Assembly: GCA_011525685.1 (NCBI GenBank)
Contig: WYBW01000062.1
Span: 1-64,000, forward strand
Length of the DNA: 64,000 nucleotides
Direction: 5' to 3'
DNA from: Verrucomicrobiia bacterium
Lineage (GTDB): Bacteria > Verrucomicrobiota > Verrucomicrobiia > Limisphaerales > JADLHS01
Below, in pieces: positions 8,644 to 17,023 of this stretch. Numbering within the stretch: the first letter of the stretch is position 1; every line of letters begins with the position of its first letter. Below the pieces are notes generated by a model. It ran no database searches. It was given only the letters and a program-made list of their open reading frames with translations, and was not told where the DNA came from. Both the position numbers and the translations under genes were made by a program.

Positions 8644-9132
8644 ATGAAAGAGACACAATTTGAAGATTACTGTCGGCGGCTCAAATTACCGGACCCCGGC
8701 ATTGCCTATCTGCGCGGCGTCATGACCTCCGATCCGGCGCGGCGCGTCCGGAGCGGCGGCGGAAACGTTACGGTCCGTTACCCGTCCCGCAAAAACGGCT
8801 TCGTGGTTCAGGCGGAGTCACGCACGGTCGAGCTGCCTTTCATTTACACCCAGGAATACGACGATGCCGTTCTGGGCTACTTCGATCAACCCACGCCGAT
8901 CACCTTGTCGTACGTGGCAAAGTCGGGTCGCCGCACCGGCGCGTTGCACACCCCCGACTTCCTCTCCCTTCGCGAGGACGGGGTAGAGATCATCGAGTGC
9001 AAGGCGGAGGATGAGTTGCTCCGGCTGACGGAGGATATGCCGAATCGGTATCAGCGGACAGAGGGGGGCGTTGGATCTGCCCGCCTGGACAAGAAGTCGC
9101 CAGCGGCCACGGCTTCCGTTACCGGGTGGTGA
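8644..9132 (+). CDS. tnsA: TnsA endonuclease domain, 5' part of a frameshifted tnsA-tnsB fusion
   Basis: Holds the TnsA catalytic domain: Glu in SRTVELPFIY, Asp in LHTPDF, Glu/Lys in IECKAED. In this frame the protein follows the family up to RYQRTEGG, about residue 140, then runs into unrelated sequence and stops at 9130-9132. The correct continuation (RWICPPGQEVASGHGFRYRV) is in the -1 frame and leads without a stop into the tnsB frame. The shift falls on GGGGGGC at 9063-9069. Either a -1 ribosomal shift makes a TnsA-TnsB fusion of about 890 residues, or one G of a G7 tract is missing (mutation or assembly error). Confidence 0.8.
   Translation: MKETQFEDYCRRLKLPDPGIAYLRGVMTSDPARRVRSGGGNVTVRYPSRKNGFVVQAESRTVELPFIYTQEYDDAVLGYFDQPTPITLSYVAKSGRRTGALHTPDFLSLREDGVEIIECKAEDELLRLTEDMPNRYQRTEGGVGSARLDKKSPAATASVTGW
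9063..9069 (+). promoter_or_regulatory. Putative -1 frameshift site joining tnsA to tnsB
   Basis: In the tnsA frame the codons are GAG GGG GGC. G-GGG-GGC fits the X-XXY-YYZ slippery heptamer, and both tRNAs could re-pair after slipping one base back. The paralogue at 7357 reads straight through the equivalent point (LEGGWRCPPG), which fixes the position of the shift. No strong downstream pseudoknot was identified. A lost G in a homopolymer explains it equally well. Confidence 0.55.
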
Positions 9133-11312
9133 GTTCGGCCGAGCTGGACCCGAACTTCACACGCAACATCACCTTCATGGCGGATTACCTGGACGAACGC
9201 GCGCCGGAGCCTGATCCGAATGCGAAAGCCCGCATCGTAGAGGTCGTAGGCACGCGCATCGGGATTTCAGTCAAAGAACTCCTCGGCCTGTGCCCGGGAA
9301 CAAAACCCGAGGAAGTATACTCCGTGATCGGGAAGGGGTATGCATTCGTCGACCTCCGACAGTCGCCGATCATCGACTGGGAGAAGGCGTTCGTCTTCGC
9401 AAGCCCTGAGCTGGCCCGCGCATGCCGTGTCCTAACCGCAGCCAGCCAGAGGCAATGGCCCAAGAACGGCAACGGTGTGCTGGTGGCAGTGGGAACAGAG
9501 GTCTTGTGGCATGAACGCCGTTACACTGTGGCGAATCACAATGCCAGCGTCGTGGTCCTTACCACGGAGGGACAGTCAATTGAGATTCAACGGGACGTTT
9601 TCGACGCAGCAATTTCCCGCGGTGAGATGGTGCAGGTGACCGGGGTTGTGCCCACCACGAATCCCAAGGTGGTCGAGGCAACCCTGGCTGCGACACCGGA
9701 AGAACTGGCGGAAGCGCTCAAGCGGTTGAAGGCCGTCCAGGCGGCAGATCCCGCGGTCGCCGGCATTACGCCGCGGACGCTCGATCGCTGGAAGAAGGAT
9801 CACCGGGAGGCTGAAGAAATCCATGGCTCCGGTTTCCTCGGGCTTCTGCCCAGGGCACGTAAGCGCGGAAATCGCACACTCCGATTTCCGCCCGCCGTTT
9901 ACGATCTTGCGGACAAGGTGCTCAACGATGACTACCTCACCTTGAAGCAAAAGGGGCGTCTTCCGGTTTACGCACGGTTCCGCGACGCGTGCGTGAGCGC
10001 CGGCTACAGTCCGCCCAGCTATCAGTGGTTCTGCGAGCGTATCCGTGAACTTGATCGGTATCGAGCCACGAAAGCCAGGAAGGGCAGACGTGCGGCTTAT
10101 CCGTTCGAACCCCGGACGGAATCCACCGGTTCCCGGCGGACGTGCGATCGTCCGTTTGAACGCATGCACATCGACCATACGCAGCTCGATCTGCAGTTGG
10201 TTTCGAGCAGGACTGGAAAGTCAATCGGCCGTCCGTGGCTCACGCTGGCGATCGACGAATGCACGCGGCGCATCCTGGCGTTCTACGTTTCGTTCGACGA
10301 ACCCTCGTATGTCTGCTGCATGGCGGTCCTGCGTGAGATCGTGCGAATTCATGGGCGGCTTCCCGATCGCGTGGTTGTGGACAATGGCAAAGAGTTCTCC
10401 AGTTGCGACTTCGAACTGCTGGCTGCCCGCTACGAAATGGCGATCGAGAAACGGCCGCCCGCAAAGCCGCGGTTTGGCAGTGTGATCGAGCGAATGTTCG
10501 GCACCATCAACACCCAACTGCTGTATCAGCTCTGGGGAAACACCCAGGCGACGAAGAAAAACGTTCGGACGGTGACCAAGAGCAACGACCCGGCGAATTT
10601 GGCCTGCTGGACCCTGGCCGAGTTTGACCCACTTTTGTCCGAGTACCTGTACCGGATCTATGATGCAGCCGTTCATTCCACTCTTGGGATGAGTCCAGCG
10701 GAGGCGTTTGTGAAGGCAATCGAGCGGACGGGTCAGCGGCCGACGCGGCTCATTGCCTATGACGAAAGCTTCGAAATCTGGTGCATGCCGTCCACGCGCA
10801 CTGGCCTGGCCAAGGTGATTCCTCGGGCGGGCATCAAGGTCAACTACCTCTATTACTGGACCGACGAATTCCGGAATGCTGGGGTGGAGGGCACCAAGGT
10901 GCGGGTGAAAGTGGACCCCTTCAACGCCGGCATTGTCTATGCCCTCGTCAAGGGGCGCTGGCTGCGCTGCGTGTCCGAGTACCACCACTTTTTCAACGGG
11001 CGCTCGCTCAAAGAGATCAAGATCGCAACGCAGGAACTGCGGAAGGCCAAATCTGGCCTGACCGTCGGCAAACTCATCTCCGCGAAGCGGCTGCTCGATT
11101 TCATGTCTGGTCCCGAGGAGGTGGAACGGGTGAAGCAGCAGCGGGAGAAGGACAAGGAACGGCAGTTGGCCGCAGGCGGTACTGAAGTGCCTGCGAGCCC
11201 GGAGAAGGTTATGCCATTCCCTGGGACCGCCGGGGGTGCCACTTCGCAGCCGGGGGAGCACGAAGACGCAGAACCGGACTTCAACGACGTTGAGGAGGCC
11301 AGTGAAATATGA
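9126..11312 (+). CDS. tnsB: TnsB DDE transposase with C-terminal part of TnsA fused in front
   Basis: The first 110 or so residues continue the TnsA C-terminal domain (ELDPNFTRNITFMADYL, VIGKGYAFVDLRQSPIIDW). After a linker come the TnsB DNA-binding helices (ITPRTLDRWKKDHREA) and the DDE catalytic core of the retroviral-integrase superfamily. Asp in MHIDHTQLD is near residue 349, Asp in VVVDNGKEF near 418, and Glu in SVIERMFGTIN near 454; the beta-barrel and TnsC-interacting tail follow. TnsB cuts and joins the 3' ends. The only local start is GTG 9126 with no ribosome site, so expression probably needs the -1 shift upstream. Its stop overlaps the tnsC start (ATGA, 11309-11312). Confidence 0.9.
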   Translation: MVSSAELDPNFTRNITFMADYLDERAPEPDPNAKARIVEVVGTRIGISVKELLGLCPGTKPEEVYSVIGKGYAFVDLRQSPIIDWEKAFVFASPELARACRVLTAASQRQWPKNGNGVLVAVGTEVLWHERRYTVANHNASVVVLTTEGQSIEIQRDVFDAAISRGEMVQVTGVVPTTNPKVVEATLAATPEELAEALKRLKAVQAADPAVAGITPRTLDRWKKDHREAEEIHGSGFLGLLPRARKRGNRTLRFPPAVYDLADKVLNDDYLTLKQKGRLPVYARFRDACVSAGYSPPSYQWFCERIRELDRYRATKARKGRRAAYPFEPRTESTGSRRTCDRPFERMHIDHTQLDLQLVSSRTGKSIGRPWLTLAIDECTRRILAFYVSFDEPSYVCCMAVLREIVRIHGRLPDRVVVDNGKEFSSCDFELLAARYEMAIEKRPPAKPRFGSVIERMFGTINTQLLYQLWGNTQATKKNVRTVTKSNDPANLACWTLAEFDPLLSEYLYRIYDAAVHSTLGMSPAEAFVKAIERTGQRPTRLIAYDESFEIWCMPSTRTGLAKVIPRAGIKVNYLYYWTDEFRNAGVEGTKVRVKVDPFNAGIVYALVKGRWLRCVSEYHHFFNGRSLKEIKIATQELRKAKSGLTVGKLISAKRLLDFMSGPEEVERVKQQREKDKERQLAAGGTEVPASPEKVMPFPGTAGGATSQPGEHEDAEPDFNDVEEASEI

Positions 11313-12442
11313 GCACGCGTTTCGATCGTACCGAGCTACAGGAAGTACTGACCAAGACCACCGTCGAGAAGCTAAACTATTTCGCGAAAAAGAGGATCGC
11401 CCACCCGACGCTTCTTACCGTGAGGGATCAACTGTGCTCAACCATCAAGCACCGGGCGGGCGTTGACCTCGCCATCGTCACAGGGCCCACCGGTGTCGGC
11501 AAAAGCACCCTGATCAACATCTTCCGGGGTCAGGTAGAACAAGGTCAAATCGATTACCTTCGTTCTGACCCCGGCTGTGTTCCGGTGGTTGTCGTTGAAG
11601 CCCCCGCACCCGAGACGCCCGTGTTCGGATGGAAGGATTTCTACGTGCGGATCATGGAGGCCCTCGGGGAACCGTTGATCGAAAGGAAAGTTGACGTCGA
11701 AGCACTGTTCGGCCCAGCCAAACCAAACCTGCGTCATCCGTCCTTCAGCACGGCGGAGATGCGTCGCTTCACCGAGAAGTGTTTGCGGCATCGCAAGACT
11801 GCCGTGCTGATCGTCGACGAAGCCCAACACATGCTCCGAGCAGGGAGCGGTCGGAAGCTGTTGGATTGTCTGGAAACGCTCAAGTCCTTCGCTTCATACG
11901 GGACGGTGTTTCTGGTTCTGGTGGGAACGTACGAAATGACGAACGCCCTCGAACTGAACGGACAGTTGGGTCGCAGGACGGCGCTCTTCAATTTCCCGCG
12001 TTACGAGCGGGAGAAGGGCTTTCGAGGATTCCTGACGGCGCTGAAAGGATTCCAGGATCGGCTGCCGCTCGCCACTCCGCCCAGTCTGTTGTCGTATGCG
12101 GACTATCTGTACGAGGTCTCGCTGGGACTCGTGGGCGTTCTCAAGAACCACTTGGAGCGTGCCTTGGCTTTGGCACTTGGCGCTGGGAAGGACACGATCA
12201 CGCTCGACCACCTTCAGGCATCGGCTCTGTCTGCCAAGGCACGTCTGGAAATCGCACGTGAGATCAAGCGCGGAGAAGAGTTCTTCGAAGAGACGGCAGA
12301 TGCGGAAGCAGAGACTCGGAAGATTCTCGGTTTGGAAGCAGCGATCGAGCAGGCACCGCCGTCCGCGTCGAAGCCGAAACGTCCGGTGGGCGAACCAAAG
12401 CCCCGCCGTATCCCGGTGGGCACAGAAGTGGAGGTGGCATGA
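11309..12442 (+). CDS. tnsC: TnsC-type AAA+ ATPase transposition regulator
   Basis: 377 residues. TnsC polymerises on DNA with ATP and passes target information from TnsD/TniQ to the TnsAB transposase. Walker A is GPTGVGKST at residues 59-67. Walker B is AVLIVDEAQ near residue 167, followed by a sensor-like FLVLVGTYEM. A short basic tail follows (KPKRPVGEPKPRRIP). Start and stop both overlap neighbours by 4 bases (ATGA), indicating translational coupling with tnsB and tniQ. Confidence 0.92.
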   Translation: MSTRFDRTELQEVLTKTTVEKLNYFAKKRIAHPTLLTVRDQLCSTIKHRAGVDLAIVTGPTGVGKSTLINIFRGQVEQGQIDYLRSDPGCVPVVVVEAPAPETPVFGWKDFYVRIMEALGEPLIERKVDVEALFGPAKPNLRHPSFSTAEMRRFTEKCLRHRKTAVLIVDEAQHMLRAGSGRKLLDCLETLKSFASYGTVFLVLVGTYEMTNALELNGQLGRRTALFNFPRYEREKGFRGFLTALKGFQDRLPLATPPSLLSYADYLYEVSLGLVGVLKNHLERALALALGAGKDTITLDHLQASALSAKARLEIAREIKRGEEFFEETADAEAETRKILGLEAAIEQAPPSASKPKRPVGEPKPRRIPVGTEVEVA

Positions 12443-13836
12443 TCGGCGCAGATATTCTCCATGACGTGAACGAGTTGCCAGAATTCCCGGCCATACCGCC
12501 CCGGAGTCAACTCTACTCGCTGGAACCCCTGGGAGTGGGCACCGGCCTAGTCGAATCGCTGACGAGCTACATCGCCCGCTTGGCAGAGGCGCACAGCTTG
12601 AAGCTGTCGACTTTCGTCAGCAAAGTTCTGGCTCCATTAAGCACGTTCACAGGTGTAGCCGGAGTCGGTGGACGCTACGACGTACTTCGCCACCTCGGGT
12701 CGAGTTTGAATGGTGCCGGGTCGACGAGCGCGGAGTGCGTCAGAATCTTGGAGTCGCTGACGCTGCGGATGCCCTTACACGACTTGACGCTCCGGTTCAC
12801 CACCGGCTGGCTGTCGGACCGGGCGTTGATCAGCACAAACCAGAGATGGTGTCCGCAATGCCTGAATGAATGGAAGCGCTGCGGGGCGACCGTTTACTAC
12901 CCGCTCCTCTGGCAACTTCAAGTCGTCCAATCCTGCCCAGTCCACCAAACGCTCCTGGAATCGCATTGTCCCGGGTGTGGTGCGCGGCATCGACCGCTTG
13001 GGAAGCACCTGCTCCTAGGTCGTTGTCCAGCCTGTGGGGGCTGGCTCGGCGTTGACGGCGGAACGATCAACGAGGGTGGGGATGACGACAACGTCCGTGA
13101 GGCCCGAGAGTTCATCGCGCATCAGTGCCAGACACTCATCGCTGGGGCTGCGACACTCGAAAGCCGCAAATCCAGGGCATGGTCTCAGAACATTGAATAC
13201 TTGGTGCGGCATTGTGGGCGTCGGACTGCCCACCGACTTTCGCAAGACCTTGGCATTGACCACGACACGATCAAGTGTTGGATCACGACCCACCACGTTC
13301 CGACGCTGCCATCTGGTCTGATGGTTGCGTATGCCTTTGATCTGAACCTTGTGGATCTTCTTTCGCAGCCGCTGGCGGGAGAGGTTAAACTCGTGCGGTC
13401 TTTGAAGGCGCCGCAAGTAGCCTCCCTCTTCCGCCGGAGGCTCAAGCGGCATGATGTCAAGACCATTGAGGCCATTCTGACCGAGGCTGCGGAGCATCCG
13501 GCGGATCCTCCCTTGTCGTTGATGGCGGTCTGCAAGAAGGCGGGATGTCACCAAACCTTCGCGGCACGGAAGTTCCCGGAACTCGCACAAAAGATCATCT
13601 CACGTAGGCAGACCTACGTACGAATCCACAAGCAGCAGCGGGAGTTCTTCACTGGCCTGATCACGAAATCGGTTGCGTCGCAACTGGCCGCCTCCGGACA
13701 ATACCCGAGTCATCGCCGAATGAGCCGCGCCCTGCCGTCCCGGATCTCATTGCGGGAGGTGGCGGCGAAAAAGGCGTGGCTGGAATTGCTGGAGGAATGG
13801 GGATGGAAGAGAGGCATGAATGAATCAGTCAACTGA
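12439..13836 (+). CDS. TniQ/TnsD-family target-selection protein
   Basis: 465 residues, closer in length to TnsD (about 500) than to the short TniQ of CRISPR-associated Tn7 elements. The N-terminal TniQ domain (GTGLVESLTSYIARLAEAH) is followed by zinc-binding Cys/His pairs: WCPQCLNEW, SCPVHQTLL, CPGCGARH and CPACGGWL (about residues 135-200). The C-terminal half holds helix-turn-helix-like segments (RLSQDLGIDHDTIKCWI and MAVCKKAGCHQTFAARKF) suited to reading a fixed DNA site. With a tRNA-His gene 1.8 kb downstream, guiding to a chromosomal attachment site is a fair inference. Overlaps tnsC by 4 and the nuclease gene by 17 bases. Confidence 0.88.
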   Translation: MIGADILHDVNELPEFPAIPPRSQLYSLEPLGVGTGLVESLTSYIARLAEAHSLKLSTFVSKVLAPLSTFTGVAGVGGRYDVLRHLGSSLNGAGSTSAECVRILESLTLRMPLHDLTLRFTTGWLSDRALISTNQRWCPQCLNEWKRCGATVYYPLLWQLQVVQSCPVHQTLLESHCPGCGARHRPLGKHLLLGRCPACGGWLGVDGGTINEGGDDDNVREAREFIAHQCQTLIAGAATLESRKSRAWSQNIEYLVRHCGRRTAHRLSQDLGIDHDTIKCWITTHHVPTLPSGLMVAYAFDLNLVDLLSQPLAGEVKLVRSLKAPQVASLFRRRLKRHDVKTIEAILTEAAEHPADPPLSLMAVCKKAGCHQTFAARKFPELAQKIISRRQTYVRIHKQQREFFTGLITKSVASQLAASGQYPSHRRMSRALPSRISLREVAAKKAWLELLEEWGWKRGMNESVN

Positions 13837-15337
13837 ACCCGAGTGGTGCGACAGTGGCATCTCCGACCGCTGGATTTCCAAGTCGGGATTCCTCGCAGGA
13901 TTGCAGTGCCCAAAGTTGTTGTGGTGTCGCTACAACGCCCAGCGACTGTTCCCACCCGTGGACCCCTTGACCCAGTCCATGTTTGACCAAGGACACGAGG
14001 TTGGGTTGTTGGCGAGGACGCTCTATCCAGGGGGACGGTCGGTTGTCGACAGCCAGTCGGATTTGGACCGGGCGCTGAGGGAGACTCGGCAAGCCGTCCT
14101 TGAGCGGCGGCCCCTGTTCGAACCGGCCTTCACGCACGTGGGTGGCTTGGCGCGGATCGATATCCTGAATCCAATCGGTCGAGACGATTGGGAGTTGGTC
14201 GAAGTCAAAAGCGGGGTCGAGATGCGAGACGTCAACCTGCAGGATGTCGCGTTTCAAGCATTCCTGTTGGCCGGAAGCGGGCTGAGTATCCGCCGATGCA
14301 CACTGATGCACTTGGATCGAGATTACGTTCGGTGCGGGGACCTCGACCCGAGGCGACTGTTCGTCCGTCGAGACGTGACGCAGCAAGCGATGGAGCTCTC
14401 GCGGTCCATTGAGGCCGGGCTTGAGGAAATGATGAAAACCGTGGGCCAGCGGACCTGCCCTGAAACGGCCATCGGCGCCCATTGCGATGCGCCCTTTCAG
14501 TGTCCTCTTCGAGACCACTGCTGGGCATTCCTGCCGGAACACAGCGTCCTTGATCTCTACCGCGGCAAGAAGCGCGGTTTCGACCTCCTCAACCGCGGCT
14601 TCACGCGGATTTCCGACATACCGGAGTCCGAACCGCTGACTGCGATTCAGCGGGTCCAGAAGCAGTCCATTCTGGATGGGCGTCCGTACATCGAACGGGA
14701 GCCGATAAGGCGGTTTCTCAAACAAATTCGGTTTCCGGCCTACTTCCTGGACTTCGAAACGTTCCAGATGGCCCTGCCACCGTACGAGGGCACGAGGCCA
14801 TGGCAACAGATCCCATTTCAGTTTTCATTGCACGTGCTCCCAGCCCTCGAAGCCGAACCTGAACATCACACGTTTCTGGCTGAGGACGCCCAGGATCCAA
14901 GGCCGCAGTTCCTTGGACGACTCCGCGGGCTGCTGGGAAATGCTGGCTCGATCGTGGCCTACAACGCTCAATTCGAGAAGCGAGTCTTGCGAGAATGTTG
15001 CGACCATCTGCCCGATTACGCCGACTGGCTGCGGGGAATCGAAAAGCGTTTCGTTGACCTGCTGATTCCGTTCAAGGCATTCCGGTACTACCATCCGGAG
15101 CAGCGAGGCTCGGCATCAATGAAAGCGGTGCTGCCGGCCCTTGTGGGGGACAGCTACGACGGCTTGGACATCCAGGAGGGCGGGACGGCGTCGTTGGAGT
15201 TCTGCCGGGTCACGTTCGGCAACGTGTCCGAGACGGAGAAGGCACGGGTGCGCCGAAATCTGGAAGTGTACTGCAGCCAGGACACCAGGGGCATGGTGAA
15301 GATCATTCGCGCTCTTCGAGACCTATGCGCCCAATGA
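13820..15337 (+). CDS. DUF2779 protein: Cas4-like Fe-S PD-(D/E)XK nuclease plus DEDD exonuclease domain
   Basis: 505 residues. The N-terminal part begins WISKSGFLAGLQCPKLLWCR, as in Cas4/RecB-type Fe-S nucleases. Cys30 plus three of the cysteines in CPETAIGAHCDAPFQCPLRD (about 211-233) can bind a 4Fe-4S cluster. PD-(D/E)XK residues are Asp near 112 (ARIDIL) and Glu/Lys near 127-129 (LVEVKSG). The second half has a DnaQ-like fold: YFLDFETF near 308, VAYNAQFEKRV near 377, VDLLIPF near 413, and SQDTRGM near 490. Start ATG 13820 is preceded by AGAGAGG and lies inside tniQ, so it is translationally coupled to the transposition genes. It is not a known core Tn7 component; possible roles are end or gap processing, target DNA resection or defence cargo. 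The domain calls are firm, the role unknown. Confidence 0.85.
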   Translation: MNQSTEPEWCDSGISDRWISKSGFLAGLQCPKLLWCRYNAQRLFPPVDPLTQSMFDQGHEVGLLARTLYPGGRSVVDSQSDLDRALRETRQAVLERRPLFEPAFTHVGGLARIDILNPIGRDDWELVEVKSGVEMRDVNLQDVAFQAFLLAGSGLSIRRCTLMHLDRDYVRCGDLDPRRLFVRRDVTQQAMELSRSIEAGLEEMMKTVGQRTCPETAIGAHCDAPFQCPLRDHCWAFLPEHSVLDLYRGKKRGFDLLNRGFTRISDIPESEPLTAIQRVQKQSILDGRPYIEREPIRRFLKQIRFPAYFLDFETFQMALPPYEGTRPWQQIPFQFSLHVLPALEAEPEHHTFLAEDAQDPRPQFLGRLRGLLGNAGSIVAYNAQFEKRVLRECCDHLPDYADWLRGIEKRFVDLLIPFKAFRYYHPEQRGSASMKAVLPALVGDSYDGLDIQEGGTASLEFCRVTFGNVSETEKARVRRNLEVYCSQDTRGMVKIIRALRDLCAQ

Positions 15338-15429
15338 CGGTCAGTCTGGCGTTCCGACGCTGCGCCCGGGAGATGTCGGCACAATCCTCAGCACGAGCGC
15401 CGGGGCCACGGATTCCAAGCCGGGCGCCA

Positions 15430-15545
15430 ATCAGCCAAAACGTATGCGAGAATAAACGCCGCGAAACCTGTCCGAGAATCACGACCGTTTTCGCGTTTTG
15501 GCGGGCTGCGAGTGGGCGGAATCGGCAAACGCGGTTTGGCGGGAA
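15430..15545. repeat. Short repeats that could be transposase-binding sites at the right end
   Basis: The word CGTTTTGGC or close forms recurs: inverted as GCCAAAACG near 15434, direct as GCGTTTTGGCGGG near 15493, and as GCGGTTTGGCGGG near 15530. Tn7-type ends carry several TnsB-binding repeats, and this lies between the last transposon gene and tRNA-His. The same word was not found clearly on the left side, so the assignment is weak. Confidence 0.3.
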
Positions 15546-15622
15546 GGGGCGCGGAGGGCATATCCTGTCGAAATTGCACAAGATATGGCTGAACCGACAA
15601 GGATTGTGGAAGATTTGAAGGA

Positions 15623-15701
15623 TGGGGTGGCCAACGGGATTTGAACCCGCGACAGCCAGATCCACAATCTGGGGCTCTAACCAGGCTGAGCTATGGCCAC
15701 C
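15623..15701 (-). tRNA. tRNA-His (GTG)
   Basis: On the minus strand the acceptor stem GTGGCCA pairs with TGGCCAC. An extra G lies at -1 opposite discriminator C, the hallmark of tRNA-His. The anticodon loop TTGTGGA lies between CCAGA and TCTGG, giving anticodon GTG. The T-arm is CGGGTTCAAATCCCG and CCA is encoded. Its 3' end faces the Tn7-like module, making it the likely attachment landmark. Confidence 0.95.
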
Positions 15702-15831
15702 AATCCGGTTCACAGGCTAGTTTTCGCCCGCATGCGAGTCAAGTTCAGGCCGGGTTGTTTCGCGCCGCCGAATCTCACCCTCGGGCACATCTTGGCTTTT
15801 CCCTCCCTGGCTTTTGACCTAGAGTGCGCCC

Positions 15832-16941
15832 ATGGTCGCGCTCGAATCCGCCGAGTTGTTCCGCAACCTCAAGCCCGAGGAATTGCGCGCGCTGCGCCAC
15901 GTCACGCTGGAGCGGCAGTTCCACACGGGCCAGGAGATTTTTCGCGAAGGCGACCCCGGCGACGGCGTTTACCTGGTCCGGGAAGGCTTGGTGGAGATTT
16001 CCGGCTGGGTCAACCAGGAGACCCGCCGGGTCCTGTCGCAAATCGGTCCGGGGGGCATTTTTGGCGAGATGGCGATCATCGAACATCGCCCGCGTTCCGC
16101 GAGCGCGACGGCGGCCAGGAACACCACGGCCTATTTCATTCCGCGCGGCGAATTGCTGACCCTGATCGAGCGTTCGCCCGGGCTGGCGTTGAGTGTGTTG
16201 CAGGTCATCAGCCAGCGGCTGCGGGAGTTCAACCAGCACTTTCTGCGCGAGGTGGTCCAAAGCGAGCGTCTGGCGGTCATCGGCCGGTTTGCGCGCTCGA
16301 TTGTTCACGATCTCAAGAATCCGCTCAACGTCATCGGTCTCACCGCCGAACTGGCCTGCGCCCCCAACGCCTCGCCCCAAATCCGGGCCACCGCCCACGG
16401 ACGCGTCCGCAAGCAGATTGACCGCATCAATGATCTGGTGGGTGAAATCCTCCTTTTCACTCAAGGCAGCAGTGCGGTGGACTCGCTCACGTTGATGAAT
16501 TACCACGAGTTCTTCCGCCATCTGCTGGAGGAGTTGAAGGAAGAGGCGGCCATCAAATCGGTCGAGTTGGTCGTGGCCCATCCGCCGCCCGAGGCAAAGC
16601 TGATGCTCAATCCCAACCGCCTGCGCCGGGTGTTCTTGAACCTGCTTCACAACGCCGCCGATGTCATGCCGCGCGGCGGCTCGGTGACGGTGCGGTTCAC
16701 GTTGACGCCGCGGGAGCTGGTCACGGAGTTGCAGGATACCGGACCGGGCATCGCCCCGGAAATCGCGGACCAGCTTTTCCAGGCGTTTGTCACGCATGGG
16801 AAGGCCCACGGTACGGGGCTGGGGTTGTCCATTTGCAAAAAGATCATTGAAGACCACAGCGGTCGCATCTGGGCGCGCAACGAACCGGGCGGAGGCGCGG
16901 TGTTCGGCTTTGCCTTGCCGGTGCCGCAGGCCAAACCGTGA
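15832..16941 (+). CDS. Histidine kinase with N-terminal cyclic-nucleotide-binding domain
   Basis: 369 residues, no transmembrane segment, so cytoplasmic. Residues about 5-125 form a CRP-like cNMP-binding fold, with phosphate-cassette-like IFGEMAIIEHRPRSASA including the conserved Arg. A dimerisation/phosphoacceptor helix follows (FARSIVHDLKNPLNVIGL, H-box). The HATPase region has N-box RRVFLNLLHNAADVM, G1 LQDTGPGI and G2 GTGLGLSICKKIIEDH. No partner response regulator is adjacent, so the output is unknown. The gene lies 90 bases before mutL, same strand. Confidence 0.88.
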   Translation: MVALESAELFRNLKPEELRALRHVTLERQFHTGQEIFREGDPGDGVYLVREGLVEISGWVNQETRRVLSQIGPGGIFGEMAIIEHRPRSASATAARNTTAYFIPRGELLTLIERSPGLALSVLQVISQRLREFNQHFLREVVQSERLAVIGRFARSIVHDLKNPLNVIGLTAELACAPNASPQIRATAHGRVRKQIDRINDLVGEILLFTQGSSAVDSLTLMNYHEFFRHLLEELKEEAAIKSVELVVAHPPPEAKLMLNPNRLRRVFLNLLHNAADVMPRGGSVTVRFTLTPRELVTELQDTGPGIAPEIADQLFQAFVTHGKAHGTGLGLSICKKIIEDHSGRIWARNEPGGGAVFGFALPVPQAKP

Positions 16942-17023
16942 CGCGGGGGGCGTGAAACGTGAAGACCATCTCTGAGCTGGCCGCCGCCTTAAGCCTCATG
17001 TTTCAGGCATCACGCCTCCGCCC

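Noticed and set aside
6219-15701. CRISPR-associated transposon (CAST)
   Set aside because: The fused tnsAB and a tRNA neighbour recall some CASTs, but no cas genes, no CRISPR array and no guide-like repeat are visible, and TniQ is long and TnsD-like. The Cas4-like domain belongs to the DUF2779 protein.
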